A stretch of DNA of 64,000 nt from Streptomyces violaceusniger Tu 4113 (GTDB lineage Bacteria > Actinomycetota > Actinomycetes > Streptomycetales > Streptomycetaceae): assembly GCF_000147815.2 (NCBI RefSeq), contig NC_015957.1, forward strand, positions 8,618,001 to 8,682,000, given 5' to 3'. Made by a program: the position numbers and the translations under genes. Of the stretch, positions 51,599-60,353 are shown in pieces. The notes below the pieces were generated by a model. The model had not been told where the DNA came from. It saw only the letters and a list, made by a program, of their open reading frames with translations, and did no database searches. Numbering within the stretch: position 1 is the first letter of the stretch; every line of letters starts with the position of its first letter.

Positions 51599-51740
51599 CG
51601 GCGCTGTCCCTTTGAGAGGGGTTCCACTTCCGCCACGTCAGCTGAACGCGATCACCGTCCACGGTCCGCGACCCTCGTGCGGCAGCCGGATAGACCGTTA
51701 CCCGCTCCAGCATGAGGGTCAGCACACCCTGCTTCGATGC
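51585..51740 (-). pseudogene. Possible serine-recombinase C-terminal tail
   Basis: The minus frame ends SKQGVLTLMLERVTVYPAAA then RGSRTVDGDRVQLTWRKWN, resembling the last strands of large serine recombinases (VTVxPA..G..FDPDRVxxxWR). Only about 50 residues remain before the IS630 remnant begins. Confidence 0.4.
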
Positions 51741-52190
51741 CAGCGGAGCATGCCTCCACCACCGGACGAGATCCGGCACCGCCTGGGGTTCTCGTTCCAC
51801 GAGTCGGTCCAGGCCCTGATGTTGCCCTTCAGCGCCTTCACCGAGGTGTGAACGCCGCGGCGGATGAGCTTGTCGGTCAACAGGCCGAACCACCGCTCGA
51901 CCTGGTTGGCCCAGGAAGAGCCGGCAACGGGGGTGCTTGCCGAGCCATGCCTTGATCTCGGGGGTGTCGTGAGTGGCGTCGTTGTCACACACCAGGTGCA
52001 CATCGAGTCCCGCGGGAACCGCCTTGTCTATCGTGACCAGGAACTTCTTGAACTCGATTGCCCGGTGGCGGCGGTGCAGTTCGCCGATGACGGTGCCGTC
52101 GGCGATGTTGAACGCGGCGAACAAGCTGGTGATGCCGTGCCGCAGGTGGTCGTGGGTGCGCCGGCCGCCGGACCGGTACCACCACCGGCC
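51741..52190 (-). mobile_element. IS630-family transposase remnant
   Basis: One frame gives HDHLRHGITSLFAAFNIADG, VIGELHRRHRAIEFKKFLVT and VHLVCDNDATHDTPEIKAWL; a second frame gives NQVERWFGLLTDKLIRRGVH. These are successive parts of the DDE domain with an internal deletion and frameshift. The N-terminal HTH half is missing. Confidence 0.75.
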
Positions 52191-52441
52191 CAAGCGATAC
52201 CACCGCCGCCTGCGCCACGTCTTCTATATGGCCGCCCAACCGCCATGATGCCCCCCCGGACCCCAATCGGCTTAACACCATCATTGAGACTCACTCCACA
52301 AGCGCGTGCGGCAGGATAGATGACCAACGAGGCTCCCGAGCAGCATGGTTGAGCCGTCAGACATCTCGATCAACAGCTCAGGGGCTTCGCTCGTTGCGCA
52401 TTCGTGAACCGTTACCCGATCAGTGGTCAGCTCGAAGAAGC

Positions 52442-53005
52442 TCAATGAGGCAGGGCGGATTTCGGGACCGTCATGATGAGTAGGGCACGAGAGTCGGTGC
52501 GGCTGCGATACACATGCGAAGTGTCGGCTGGGAAACTGGCGTAGTCGCCGGGCTCCAGACGGATGGGCGCCTCCGGGGGGCCGGTGTCGACCTCGCCGCT
52601 GATCACGTACATGTGTTCGCGGGTGCCGGGGCGGTGCGCCTTCGCACGGTGGTCGGCTCCGGGGTGGAGGAACAGTTCGTAGGTCTCGACGGTCATGTCG
52701 GGATGGCGGGAGCGGTGCAGCAAGCGGGCGTCCAGCGGTCGCCCCGTGATGGGTGGCCGCTCGGCGGCTCGGACTACCTCGATGGCGGGGGCCTGCTCCT
52801 CCTCGACCAGGTCGGCCAGGGTCGCCTCCAGCGCGTAGGCGAGGGCGAACAGGGTCTCGATAGTGGGGTTGCCGCGCCCCCGCTCCAGTTCACTGATAGT
52901 TCCCTTGGCCACCCCGGACCGGGCGGCCAAGGCCGCCAGAGTCAGCCCCCGCTCGCCCCGAAGCCGCTGCAGATTGCCAGCCACCACTGTCACTCCGGAC
53001 GGCAT
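52442..53005 (-). CDS. XRE-cupin transcriptional regulator
   Basis: Protein of 187 residues. HTH residues 8-65 (LQRLRGERGLTLAALAARSGVAKGTISELERGRGNPTIETLFALAYAL) are followed by a cupin barrel (ETYELFLHPGADHRAKAHRPGTREHMYVISGEV, LEPGDYASFPADTSHVYRS) that may sense a small metabolite. Divergent from an Asp/Glu racemase-like gene; the 66-base gap contains a long dyad that fits it. Confidence 0.93.
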   Translation of the reverse strand: MPSGVTVVAGNLQRLRGERGLTLAALAARSGVAKGTISELERGRGNPTIETLFALAYALEATLADLVEEEQAPAIEVVRAAERPPITGRPLDARLLHRSRHPDMTVETYELFLHPGADHRAKAHRPGTREHMYVISGEVDTGPPEAPIRLEPGDYASFPADTSHVYRSRTDSRALLIMTVPKSALPH

Positions 53006-53021
53006 TCGCCACCCACCTCCA

Positions 53022-53059
53022 GGTTCGCTAGAGTGATATGAAGTTCATTCTACCGAACC
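53022..53059. promoter_or_regulatory. 38-bp dyad operator between divergent XRE-cupin and racemase genes
   Basis: The left arm GGTTCGCTAGAGTGA (53022-53036) matches the right arm TCATTCTACCGAACC (53045-53059) at 13 of 15 complementary positions; the centre includes TGAAGTTCA. It is the only candidate site in the short gap. Confidence 0.7.
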
Positions 53060-53071
53060 CGGGGTGTGAGC

Positions 53072-53788
53072 ATGCGGACCATCGGACTCCTTCACGGCAT
53101 GAGCAGCGTCGCTACCGCCGACTACTACCAGCGCATCAACGATCTCACCAACCAGCGCCTGGGCGGACACGAACGTGCCGAGCTGCTGCTCTGCAGCGTC
53201 AACTTCGGCGTCATCGAACGCTGCGTCCGCACCCAGGCATGGGACAAGGCAGCCGACTACCTCGCGGGCAAGGCCCGCGGCCTGGAGCGCGCTGGAGCCG
53301 ACTTCATCGCCTGCGGCAGCAACACCATGCACCGCGTGGCCCCCGCCATCGAGGCGGCCGTCTCCATACCCTTCCTGCACATCGCCGACGTCATCGCGCA
53401 CGCCGCCCATCAGACACGGGCCCGCACCCTGGGCCTCCTGGGAACCCTGCCGGTAATGGAAGCGAACTTCTACCGTGACCGGCTCGCCGACCACGGCCTG
53501 TCCGCCGTCGTCCCGGAGCAGGACGACCGCACCCTCGTCGACCGGATCATCTTCGACGAGCTGACCCGCAACATCTTCACCGACGACTCACGCGCCCAGT
53601 ACCTGCGGGTCATGGAACAGTTGGCCGCCCGGGGAGCGGATGCGATCATCCTCGGCTGCACCGAGATCACACAGCTGATCGGCCCGCAGGACTTCCCTTC
53701 GCTGCCCTTGCTGGACTCGACGGCCCTGCACGTCGAGTCCATCGTCAACGCCAGCCTGGCTCCCGCCGTCCCGCAAACCGGAATCTGA
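53072..53788 (+). CDS. Aspartate/glutamate racemase-family protein
   Basis: Enzyme of 238 residues with both racemase cysteines: FIACGSNTMHRVAP and IILGCTEITQLI, plus IGLLHGMSSVATADYYQRIN at the start. This is the cofactor-free YgeA-type Asp/Glu racemase fold; the first Cys box has Gly-Ser-Asn instead of the common NTA. ATG 53072 was chosen; GTG 53066 adds two residues. Controlled by the divergent cupin regulator, so it may process the ligand that the cupin senses. Confidence 0.9.
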   Translation: MRTIGLLHGMSSVATADYYQRINDLTNQRLGGHERAELLLCSVNFGVIERCVRTQAWDKAADYLAGKARGLERAGADFIACGSNTMHRVAPAIEAAVSIPFLHIADVIAHAAHQTRARTLGLLGTLPVMEANFYRDRLADHGLSAVVPEQDDRTLVDRIIFDELTRNIFTDDSRAQYLRVMEQLAARGADAIILGCTEITQLIGPQDFPSLPLLDSTALHVESIVNASLAPAVPQTGI

Positions 53789-53799
53789 GCTTCTTCTGC

Positions 53800-54275
53800 C
53801 GCGCTTGGTCTTCGCCGCGTGTCGGTATGACGGGTTTCGGGAAACACCTCGCCCAGCGCGTGCCAGAAGCCGAGCGCCCCATCGCCGACGGCCTGGACCG
53901 GGGCGCGCATACCGCGCCGCTGGCAGTCCCGCAGCAGATCGGCCCAGGATGCGGACGATTCGCGGTAGCCATCGGTCATCGCGATCAGTTCCTTGGTGCC
54001 GTCCGCCCATACGCCCATGAGCACCAGGACCGCGGCCTTGGCCTGGTCGAGGCGGATCCGCAGGTGGATGCCGTCCGCCCAGATATAGACGTAGTCGGTG
54101 GCGGACAGGTCGCGCTCACCGAACGCGGTGTGGTCGGCCTGCCACTGCACGGTGAGCCGGGTGACCGTGGCCGGGGAGAGCCCGGCCGTCGAGCCGAGGA
54201 ACTGCTCCAGAGCGGGCACGAAGTCGCCGGACGACAGGCCGTGCAGGTACTCGCACTCCTCACCACGTTGCTGGG
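53800..54275 (-). mobile_element. IS256-family transposase fragment
   Basis: Minus frame: LHGLSSGDFVPALEQFLGST, TAFGERDLSATDYVYIWADG (first catalytic Asp), ELIAMTDGYRESSASWADLL and GDGALGFWHALGEVFPETRH (second Asp). This is the core of a Mutator/IS256 transposase; it ends before the catalytic Glu and lacks the start. Confidence 0.8.
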
Positions 54276-54529
54276 CGGGGCCTTGTTCTATCTGGTCCAC
54301 ACCCACCCGCGTCTGGCACCACCCCCCTCACCGTCACCATTGCAGGTATGGCTCTGCTGGCGACCTGCGCGTTCGGCGTCATCGCCCGGTGAATGCGGGC
54401 GCCCACCGCCCCGCGGCCCTCAGCGAGTTCGAGCCCCGCCCGCTCGACGGACCGTTGCCGTGGCGGTGCGTGCGCTCGCCCCGCCACGGGCCTCGCGCGT
54501 ATCCCCGATAGCAGCATCAGCACTGGGCG

Positions 54530-54975
54530 TGGGAGGTGGCCGTACCGATCAACCGTGGTGGTGATGGACTCGTGCCCGAGCCTCCCCTGCATCACGGGCA
54601 GCGGAACCTTCCCGGCGATCAGCCACGAGGCGTGCGTGTGACGGAGGTCGTGGACACGCGGCCTCTTCGTCAGGCCGCCGGCGTTGGCAGCGTCCAGAGC
54701 AGGCTTCCATCGATGGGCGAAGACGAAGCCCGAGTGCCATGACCCTCCGCCGGGAGCGGTGAAGATCAGATCCTGCGGCTGCTTGCCCAGACATGCGCGT
54801 TTGAACAGCTCCACCTGGTCAGGCGTGAGGACCAGGGTGCGTCGGGACTTCTTCGTCTTGGGGGCCCCGAGGTACATGCCGCCCTCGGCTCGACGTTTCC
54901 ACGCACGTTGTACTCGAAGCGTGGACCGCTTGCCCGTAAACGTGAAGTCACGCGGCTGGAGCGCAGTCACAGGTG
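54530..54975 (-). pseudogene. Phage/ICE integrase catalytic-domain fragment
   Basis: Minus frame: TALQPRDFTFTGKRSTLRVQ, TKKSRRTLVLTPDQVELFK (Lys region), RVHDLRHTHASWLIAG (HxLRH), LGHESITTTVDRYGHL (His and nucleophile Tyr). The first catalytic Arg (GLRWGE) and the N-terminal half are gone, cut near 54975, and the usual tail after YGHL is replaced. Probably the integrase of the prophage to the right. Confidence 0.75.
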
Positions 54976-54982
54976 CGGTCTT

Positions 54983-55055
54983 CTTAGAGATGCCGCGGGT
55001 AGGGGCGCCGTCGCGAGCGCCGCGATACCGCGGCCCGACCAGCGGAATCTCTTAG
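54983..55055. repeat. 73-bp MITE-like sequence with inverted ends
   Basis: Left end CTTAGAGATGCCGCG and complement of right end (CTAAGAGATTCCGCT) match at 12 of 15 positions; about 43 bases lie between and no gene. It lies exactly where the integrase fragment breaks off, so it may be an IS scar or a miniature element. Confidence 0.5.
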
Positions 55056-55218
55056 TGATCGAGCGATGATCGGTCGTGGCGACGGACCCGCGAGGGCGGT
55101 TTGCCGTCGAGGGGGCTGAGTAGTGCCCCACGCGCTCGGTACGTCTGGCCGAAACGGCCGAAACCTGACAGGGCGCACATGCCCCACGCCTCCGAATTCC
55201 GGACCGAGACGTATTGCG

Positions 55219-55234
55219 TTAGAGCGCACTCTAA
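55219..55234. promoter_or_regulatory. Perfect palindrome operator upstream of aldo/keto reductase
   Basis: TTAGAGCGCACTCTAA, six-base arms and a four-base centre. A -35-like TTGCGT (55214-55219) and -10-like TAGGTT (55239-55244) are spaced by 19 bases around it, as in MerR-type promoters. The start codon follows eight bases later, so the mRNA may be nearly leaderless. Confidence 0.55.
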
Positions 55235-55251
55235 TTCCTAGGTTCGGAAGC

Positions 55252-56262
55252 ATGCGATACATCAAACTCGGAACGACCGGACTGGAAGTCTCCGCCATCA
55301 CCCTCGGCTGCATGAGCTTCGGCGAGCCGGACCGGGGCGGCGAGCCCTGGTCGCTGGGCGCGGACGCCAGCCGGGACATCATCAAGCAGGCCCTCGAGAG
55401 CGGCGTCAACTTCCTCGACACGGCCAATGGGTACAGCGCCGGAAGCAGCGAGGAGATCGTCGGCCAGGCGGTCAAGGACTTCACCCGGCGCGAGGAGGTC
55501 GTTCTCTCCACCAAGGTCTGGATGCGGATGCGCCCCGGCCCGAACGGCGCCGGGCTGTCCCGCAAGGCGATCTTCGCCGAGCTCGACGCCTCCCTGAAGC
55601 GACTGGGGACCGACTACATCGACCTGTACCAGATCCACCGCTGGGACTACGACACCCCGATCGAGGAAACCCTCGAGGCGCTGCACGACGCGGTCAAGTC
55701 CGGGAAGGTCCGCTACATCGGAGCCTCTTCCATGTACGCCTGGCAGTTCACCAAGGCCCTGTACCTGGCTGACCTGAACGGCTGGACCCGGTTCGTGTCG
55801 ATGCAGGACCACTACAACCTCATCCACCGAGAAGCAGAGCGGGAGATGCTCCCGCTCTGCGCCGACCAGGGCATCGGCGTAATCCCGTGGAGCCCGCTGG
55901 CACGGGGCAGGCTGACGCGGGCCCGGGACACCGCCACAGCGCGTGCCGAGACCGACGAGGGCGGCAAGATCCTCTACCGCGACGGGGACCAGGCGGTGGC
56001 TGAGCGCGTCCACGAGATCGCGGGCAAGCGGGGTCTGTCTCCGGCCCAGGTCGCCCTGGCCTGGGTCATGCGCAACCCGGCGGTGACCTCGCCCATCGTC
56101 GGGGTCACCAAGCCGGCCCAGCTGGCCGACGCGATCACCGCGGTGGACGTCGAACTCGACGAAGACGAGGCCGCCTACTTGGAGGAGCCCTACCAGCCGC
56201 ACGAGGCCGCCTACCTGGAGGAGTCCTTCTACAAGTCGCGGCCTGTGGCGGGCTCCCGGTAG
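55252..56262 (+). CDS. Aldo/keto reductase
   Basis: Protein of 336 residues, cytoplasmic NADPH-dependent carbonyl reductase. AKR landmarks: MRYIKLGTTGLEVSAITLG, NFLDTANGYSAGSSEEIVG (Asp, Tyr), VVLSTKVWMRM (Lys), DYIDLYQIHRWDYDTPIEET (His), GVIPWSPLARGRL. The C-terminus carries a 36-base in-frame tandem duplication (56167 and 56203) repeating EAAYLEEPYQPH / EAAYLEES, where relatives have it once. Expression probably depends on the palindrome upstream. Confidence 0.93.
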   Translation: MRYIKLGTTGLEVSAITLGCMSFGEPDRGGEPWSLGADASRDIIKQALESGVNFLDTANGYSAGSSEEIVGQAVKDFTRREEVVLSTKVWMRMRPGPNGAGLSRKAIFAELDASLKRLGTDYIDLYQIHRWDYDTPIEETLEALHDAVKSGKVRYIGASSMYAWQFTKALYLADLNGWTRFVSMQDHYNLIHREAEREMLPLCADQGIGVIPWSPLARGRLTRARDTATARAETDEGGKILYRDGDQAVAERVHEIAGKRGLSPAQVALAWVMRNPAVTSPIVGVTKPAQLADAITAVDVELDEDEAAYLEEPYQPHEAAYLEESFYKSRPVAGSR

Positions 56263-56289
56263 TCCGGGCTACCGCCGGGCCTTCGACGA

Positions 56290-56728
56290 GTCCTTGACCT
56301 CGGCCTTCACAGCCCTGTGGTCGGCCCGGCGGGTCGGTGGTGATGGCGTCACGCAGGGCGAGCCGGGCGGCGATGAGGTCGCCTTGCCGCCACGCGACGA
56401 AGGCGAAGAGCGTCAGGATGGGGACGGCCTCTTGCGTGAAGGGGGCGGCGCAGTGCCGGGCGAGGCAGGCCCACAGGCGTCGGGCGTGCGGTCCGTCGAT
56501 GATCTCGACGGTGCCGTGCCGGGCGGGGATCTTCCTGTCTTCGGTGAGGCCCTGGGGCATGTAGTTGGCGGTGGCTACGTCGAGGGCTTCGCGGTAGCGC
56601 GCCGGATTGGTGTCGGTGGGGCGGTACTCGCTGGCGACTTGGACGGCGTGCTGGAGGTTGTGTGCGAGCCGCCGACGACGGCTTGCGCCGCGACGTCCTC
56701 CGGGCCAGCCGGGGGTTCGTCGGGGCAC
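56290..56728 (-). pseudogene. DUF4192 C-terminal fragment
   Basis: Minus frame: LAHNLQHAVQVASEYRPTDT, ARHGTVEIIDGPHARRLWAC and AVPILTLFAFVAWRQGDLIAARLALRDAI, the conserved C-terminal core of DUF4192 proteins from actinobacteria and their plasmids or phages. The N-terminal half is absent; the right edge runs into the end of the winged-helix gene in another frame. Confidence 0.6.
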
Positions 56729-57053
56729 GCTGCGCCGCCCGGCGCCGCTCGATCAGTTCCTCCGTTGACGGGATCGGCGGCACACCGTGGGGGAACACCC
56801 GGTACTCGGCACGGCGCCCGACGCGGCCGATCGTGACCCGCTCGACCAGACCGAGCCCGACGAGTTGCGTCACCACCGTGATGACCTGCTTCTCCCCCAC
56901 GCCGGCCCAGGCCATCATCCGCTCCAGGCCGGACCGAGCCAGCCTGGTCTGGTCATCGGCCGAGTCCGCGATCTTCATGAGGACCAGCTTCTGCGTCGTG
57001 TTGATCACCTCCTTCGGCAAGTACGCGGCCACCACCATCAGTTGAATGCTCAC
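56680..57053 (-). CDS. Winged-helix DNA-binding protein (prophage or plasmid type)
   Basis: GTG 57053 opens SIQLMVVAAYLPKEVINTTQ, KLVLMKIADSADDQTRLARS, MMAWAGVGEKQVITVVTQLVGLGLVERV: a classic replication/transcription-type winged helix that reads across into Arg/Pro noise after about residue 120. The real C-terminus was probably lost at the DUF4192 junction, so function may be reduced. Such proteins often sit in Streptomyces phages and integrative plasmids. Confidence 0.6.
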
Positions 57054-57139
57054 CGGCACTCTCCGTGTCGCGTCCCGTTCGCGCCGCTCCGGGGCCGGGG
57101 ACAGGGGCACACCGGCCCCGGCCCCGCCATGTGCCACGC

Positions 57140-58318
57140 TCAGGGCTTCTTCCTGGCGGTGACGTTGATGCTCACCGCGGTCCGCCGGTCGTGGTCGAGG
57201 CGTGTAGGCACCGGGATGCCCGCCCCCTCAAGCGTGGCCTTCATCGCCGCCGCGTCCGGTGCCATCGGCACCGCCAGTCCGGCGCGGCGGTACAGCGAGA
57301 CCATCGCCCCGACGTCATCGACCTTGGTCGGGTTGCCTCCGCTCCACTTCAGGACGTTGTCGCCGTAGACGCCCGGCTCGGAGCCGTCGAGCTTGGCTCG
57401 GAGCAACTTCTGCCGGTCCTTGAGCGGCTTGATCTGCTCGGATACCTCGGCATACTCGGCCAGTGCCTTCGCGCGTTCCTCGTCGTCGTGAATGAGCTGG
57501 CTCTGCGGGGAGCGCCCGGCGACGAGCGGACCCCAGCACGCGGTGCGGAACGGGCAGTGGTCGCAGATCACGGAGATGCCCGGCCCCTGGAAGGTGCGCG
57601 GCAGCTCCTCGGGCGAGGCCGCCGCCCGGACCTGCTGGACCCACCATCGGGCGCGACGGGCACGGTCGGCCTCGTAGGCGATCTCCTGGATGTGGTCGTC
57701 GCCGTTGTCGCGGTTCATGAACCGGAAGCGGATGCGGGCCACCGGCACGGGGCCGAGGCGGGCGAGCTGGCGCTGTCCCCGGACGCTGGCGAAGCCCTCG
57801 GTACCGAGCAGGTCGGCGTACAGGTACACCTGCCGAAGCTCGGCCTCGCTCGCGCCGTACCGCACGACGCTGTCCCACTGGTACGTGCTCTTGGACTTCA
57901 CGTCCTCGACAGTCGTCTCCTCCGCGGGGAGCGTGGGGCGCAGCCGCTTCGGGAGCCGGGCGGCGGTCGTGCTGTCGAGCTGGACGGCGTCGATGTGGCC
58001 CCGGACGGTCTCGTCCTCCACGCGGCGCTCGACGAGCCAGCCGTACTCCTCGCGGGCGGCGTCGAGTATCCCGGTGTGCAGCCAGGTCCCGAGGATCGCC
58101 TTGCGCTTCTCGCCGGTGTCGGTCGGGGTGCGGCCGTGCAGGAGGTATCCGGCTCGCCGTGCGCACACGGTGTCGCTGGCGCCGAGCTTGGTCTGCTGGG
58201 AGCGGGGGCGGCGCGCGTCCGCCGCGTGAGCGGCGGGCCACAGGCTGACCGGCCGATATCTTATTCGCAATTCGGGACCTAGTACAGTTTTGCGCAGGTC
58301 AGGGGGCCTTTCGGGCAT
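57140..58318 (-). CDS. Cas4/RecB-like PD-(D/E)XK nuclease with Fe-S cysteines
   Basis: Protein of 392 residues. The nuclease core has LGTWLHTGI (His), VRGHIDAVQLD (Asp) and TVEDVKSKS (Glu/Asp-x-Lys). Cys in SDTVCARRAGYLL plus CDHCPFRTAC later gives four cysteines in the Cas4/AddB iron-sulfur pattern. Phage versions act as 5'-3' exonucleases in recombination or replication. ATG 58318 overlaps the upstream gene by 20 bases. A C-terminal helical extension (EYAEVSEQIKPLKDRQKLLR) follows. Confidence 0.82.
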   Translation of the reverse strand: MPERPPDLRKTVLGPELRIRYRPVSLWPAAHAADARRPRSQQTKLGASDTVCARRAGYLLHGRTPTDTGEKRKAILGTWLHTGILDAAREEYGWLVERRVEDETVRGHIDAVQLDSTTAARLPKRLRPTLPAEETTVEDVKSKSTYQWDSVVRYGASEAELRQVYLYADLLGTEGFASVRGQRQLARLGPVPVARIRFRFMNRDNGDDHIQEIAYEADRARRARWWVQQVRAAASPEELPRTFQGPGISVICDHCPFRTACWGPLVAGRSPQSQLIHDDEERAKALAEYAEVSEQIKPLKDRQKLLRAKLDGSEPGVYGDNVLKWSGGNPTKVDDVGAMVSLYRRAGLAVPMAPDAAAMKATLEGAGIPVPTRLDHDRRTAVSINVTARKKP

Positions 58319-58868
58319 GGCGGCCCCGAGTGAGGACGCGGCTGCCCGGACCGTCGTAGGTGCCGTCACGCAAGGCGGTGACGACCGCCTCGTCCACGTC
58401 CCAGGGCAGGCTCCGCGCGCTCTTGCGCAGCGTCGGTACGGCGTCGAGGACGGTCTCCAGCATCCAGAGCTTCGATCCGGACAGCAGCCAGTCGTGCTCC
58501 GCGAACCGCCCGGTTGCGATCGTCGTGGCCAGGTTGCCCTGCGCAGGCAGATGGAACAGCTCGATGATCTCCTGCTGGCCGACGATCGGCGGCAGCTCGT
58601 CCCCGAGACCCGGCTCCCAGCCCTCGCCCTGGTCCGCGATGATCCGAGCCTTGGCGTCGAGATCCACTTGACGGAACCGCGCAGTCGTCGCACCCCACCG
58701 GGCCGCGAAGCCGAGCGGCCAGTACCGCACCCCGCTGACGACCAGGGCGGTCGAAGGGTCCAGCACGCCGCGGCTCGGCGCCAGCCACTGCGCCACCTGC
58801 TTCGGGTCGACGCGGTACAGCGCGGCGAACTCCTGGTGCCCGACCAGATACGGCCTGCGCTGGCTCAT
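58299..58868 (-). CDS. Phage protein with two winged-helix (excisionase-like) modules
   Basis: Protein of 189 residues. Two similar segments, LVGHQEFAALYRVDPKQVAQW and IVGQQEIIELFHLPAQGNLA, each followed by a wing-like SGVRYWPLGF / SGSKLWMLET, look like two HTH modules of the type used to bind phage operators. ATG 58868 is favoured by GGAGG six bases before; ATG 58874 adds two residues. Adjacent and overlapping the nuclease gene. Function inferred as DNA binding. Confidence 0.72.
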   Translation of the reverse strand: MSQRRPYLVGHQEFAALYRVDPKQVAQWLAPSRGVLDPSTALVVSGVRYWPLGFAARWGATTARFRQVDLDAKARIIADQGEGWEPGLGDELPPIVGQQEIIELFHLPAQGNLATTIATGRFAEHDWLLSGSKLWMLETVLDAVPTLRKSARSLPWDVDEAVVTALRDGTYDGPGSRVLTRGRHARKAP

Positions 58869-59394
58869 CCCCATCCTCCGCTGTCTCCTGGATGCCGACG
58901 GCAGCGTAGCCGCACGCGGACGCCAGCGTGCGCGGCAGTCGCTGCTATGGTGGCGGCGGTCTTTCCAAGAGGACCTACGCCCCCCGCCTCGGCGGGGGCC
59001 GTGTGCGTCGCGCGCTCCAGGCGGTCTTCTCCTCCGACTGCCCAACAGCGGCGCTGCGCCGGGCCGTGCCCCGCTCCTTCAGCTGCCGCGTGAATCGCAG
59101 AGCATGGATGGTGCGCCCACCGGTTACCCAGTGAAACGCCACCACCACCTCGGCCTTGGTCAGGCGCCGCCCGCGCTGCGGGCCAGGCTCTCGGCCGGGG
59201 CCGCTGTGATTGGGGTGGCGGAGGCGCCCGCAGTGCCGCCCCCCAGGGGTCAGCTACCCACCAGCAGAGATCCAGCTATTAGGTGGTTTATCTGTCAGCT
59301 CCGCTACTGAGCGTGGTGACTCCTGCTTCGCTGTGACTATCTCCTCTGCTGCCCGGTGCCGCCGGAGCGGTAACGGGGAGGGAAGAGAGGCGAA
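58869..59394. other. Gene-free interval of about 520 bases upstream of the repeat lectin-like gene
   Basis: No believable gene. CCCCCGCC (58981-58988) and GGCGGGGG (58991-58998) form a tight hairpin that could end minus-strand leaders or act as an attenuator. The 100 bases before 59395 are AT-richer (GGTGGTTTATCTGTCAGCTC), with GGGAGGGAAGAGAGG as ribosome site. Confidence 0.45.
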
Positions 59395-60168
59395 ATGAAG
59401 CACTTGAGGGTGCGGAGTGCCTGGAAGACCGCCGTCCTGGCCGTCATGGGTGCGTGCGCAATGACGGCATTCATGTCGGCACCGGCTCCGGCGGCCCCAC
59501 GAGCCCCGCATGTGGCCGCCGCCGCAGCCAGGAACTTCTACCTGAACCTGCACCAGTGCGTGTACAGCAACGGCCGGATCCTCTACACGAACCTGCTGCC
59601 CAACACCGCCAACCCCACCTTCAACACCGGCACGCAGGTCTCAGGCAGCGTCGAGACGTCGGCCAAGTGCGGCAACCCGGGCGGCGGCTGGCGAGAGGAG
59701 ACGTGGAACAGCGCCGAGTACAACTTCGACCGGTTCGGCCAGGTCGACAGGTATCTGAACCTGCACCAGTGCGTGTACAGCAACGGGCAGATCCTCTACA
59801 CGAACCTGCTGCCCAACACGCGCAACACCGACTTCAACACCGGCACCAACGTCGCCTCCTCGGCCGAAACGGCTTCGCGGTGCGGCAACCCGGGCGGCGG
59901 CTGGCAAGAGGAAACGTGGAACTCCGCCGAGTACAGCCTTGACCTGACCGGCAGGAGCGGCCGGTATCTGAACCTGCACCAGTGCGTGTACAACAACGGG
60001 CAGATCCTCTACACGAACCTGCTGCCCAACACGCGCAACACCGACTTCAACACCGGCACCAACGTCTCAAACACCGAAGCCACCTCCGTGCAGTGCGGCA
60101 ACCCCGGCGGCGGCTGGCGAGTGGACACGGCGAACTCCGCGGTATTCACCATCGACCTATTGGCGTAG
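59395..60168 (+). CDS. Secreted protein of three 71-residue repeats
   Basis: Protein of 257 residues. A Sec signal (VLAVMGACAMTAFMSAPAPA) is followed by three near-identical repeats starting at 59539, 59752 and 59965, period exactly 213 bases. Each has YLNLHQCVYSNGQILYTNLL, PNTRNTDFNTGTNV, a second Cys in RCGNPGGGW and E/D-rich strand TWNSAEY. Two cysteines per repeat suggest one disulfide per repeat and a three-fold (beta-trefoil or propeller-like) lectin fold. Copies 2 and 3 are most alike, showing recent duplication. Not recognised as a named family. It is oriented against the phage genes around it. Confidence 0.8.
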   Translation: MKHLRVRSAWKTAVLAVMGACAMTAFMSAPAPAAPRAPHVAAAAARNFYLNLHQCVYSNGRILYTNLLPNTANPTFNTGTQVSGSVETSAKCGNPGGGWREETWNSAEYNFDRFGQVDRYLNLHQCVYSNGQILYTNLLPNTRNTDFNTGTNVASSAETASRCGNPGGGWQEETWNSAEYSLDLTGRSGRYLNLHQCVYNNGQILYTNLLPNTRNTDFNTGTNVSNTEATSVQCGNPGGGWRVDTANSAVFTIDLLA

Positions 60169-60184
60169 GGCACCAACCGGCGCA

Positions 60185-60237
60185 GAGCGAGCAGTGGTCC
60201 ACTCGACGGATGCTGCCGAGTGGACCACTGCTCGCTC
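60185..60237. terminator. Long terminator hairpin
   Basis: 21-bp perfect stem (60185-60205 with 60217-60237), 11-base loop, 17 bases after the repeat-protein stop. Confidence 0.88.
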
Positions 60238-60353
60238 GCACCTACGCGCATGCCTATCAGGGATCCCGTCCGATGTGATCTGCGCTCAGGCGACGCTGGC
60301 CGGTCGCAACGGACTGGCTGACGCTCATGAACTCCCTGTGGGCGAACTTCGCC

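Noticed and set aside
58981..58998. Riboswitch or CRISPR leader at the GC hairpin
   Set aside because: Only a simple short stem; no conserved aptamer elements seen.
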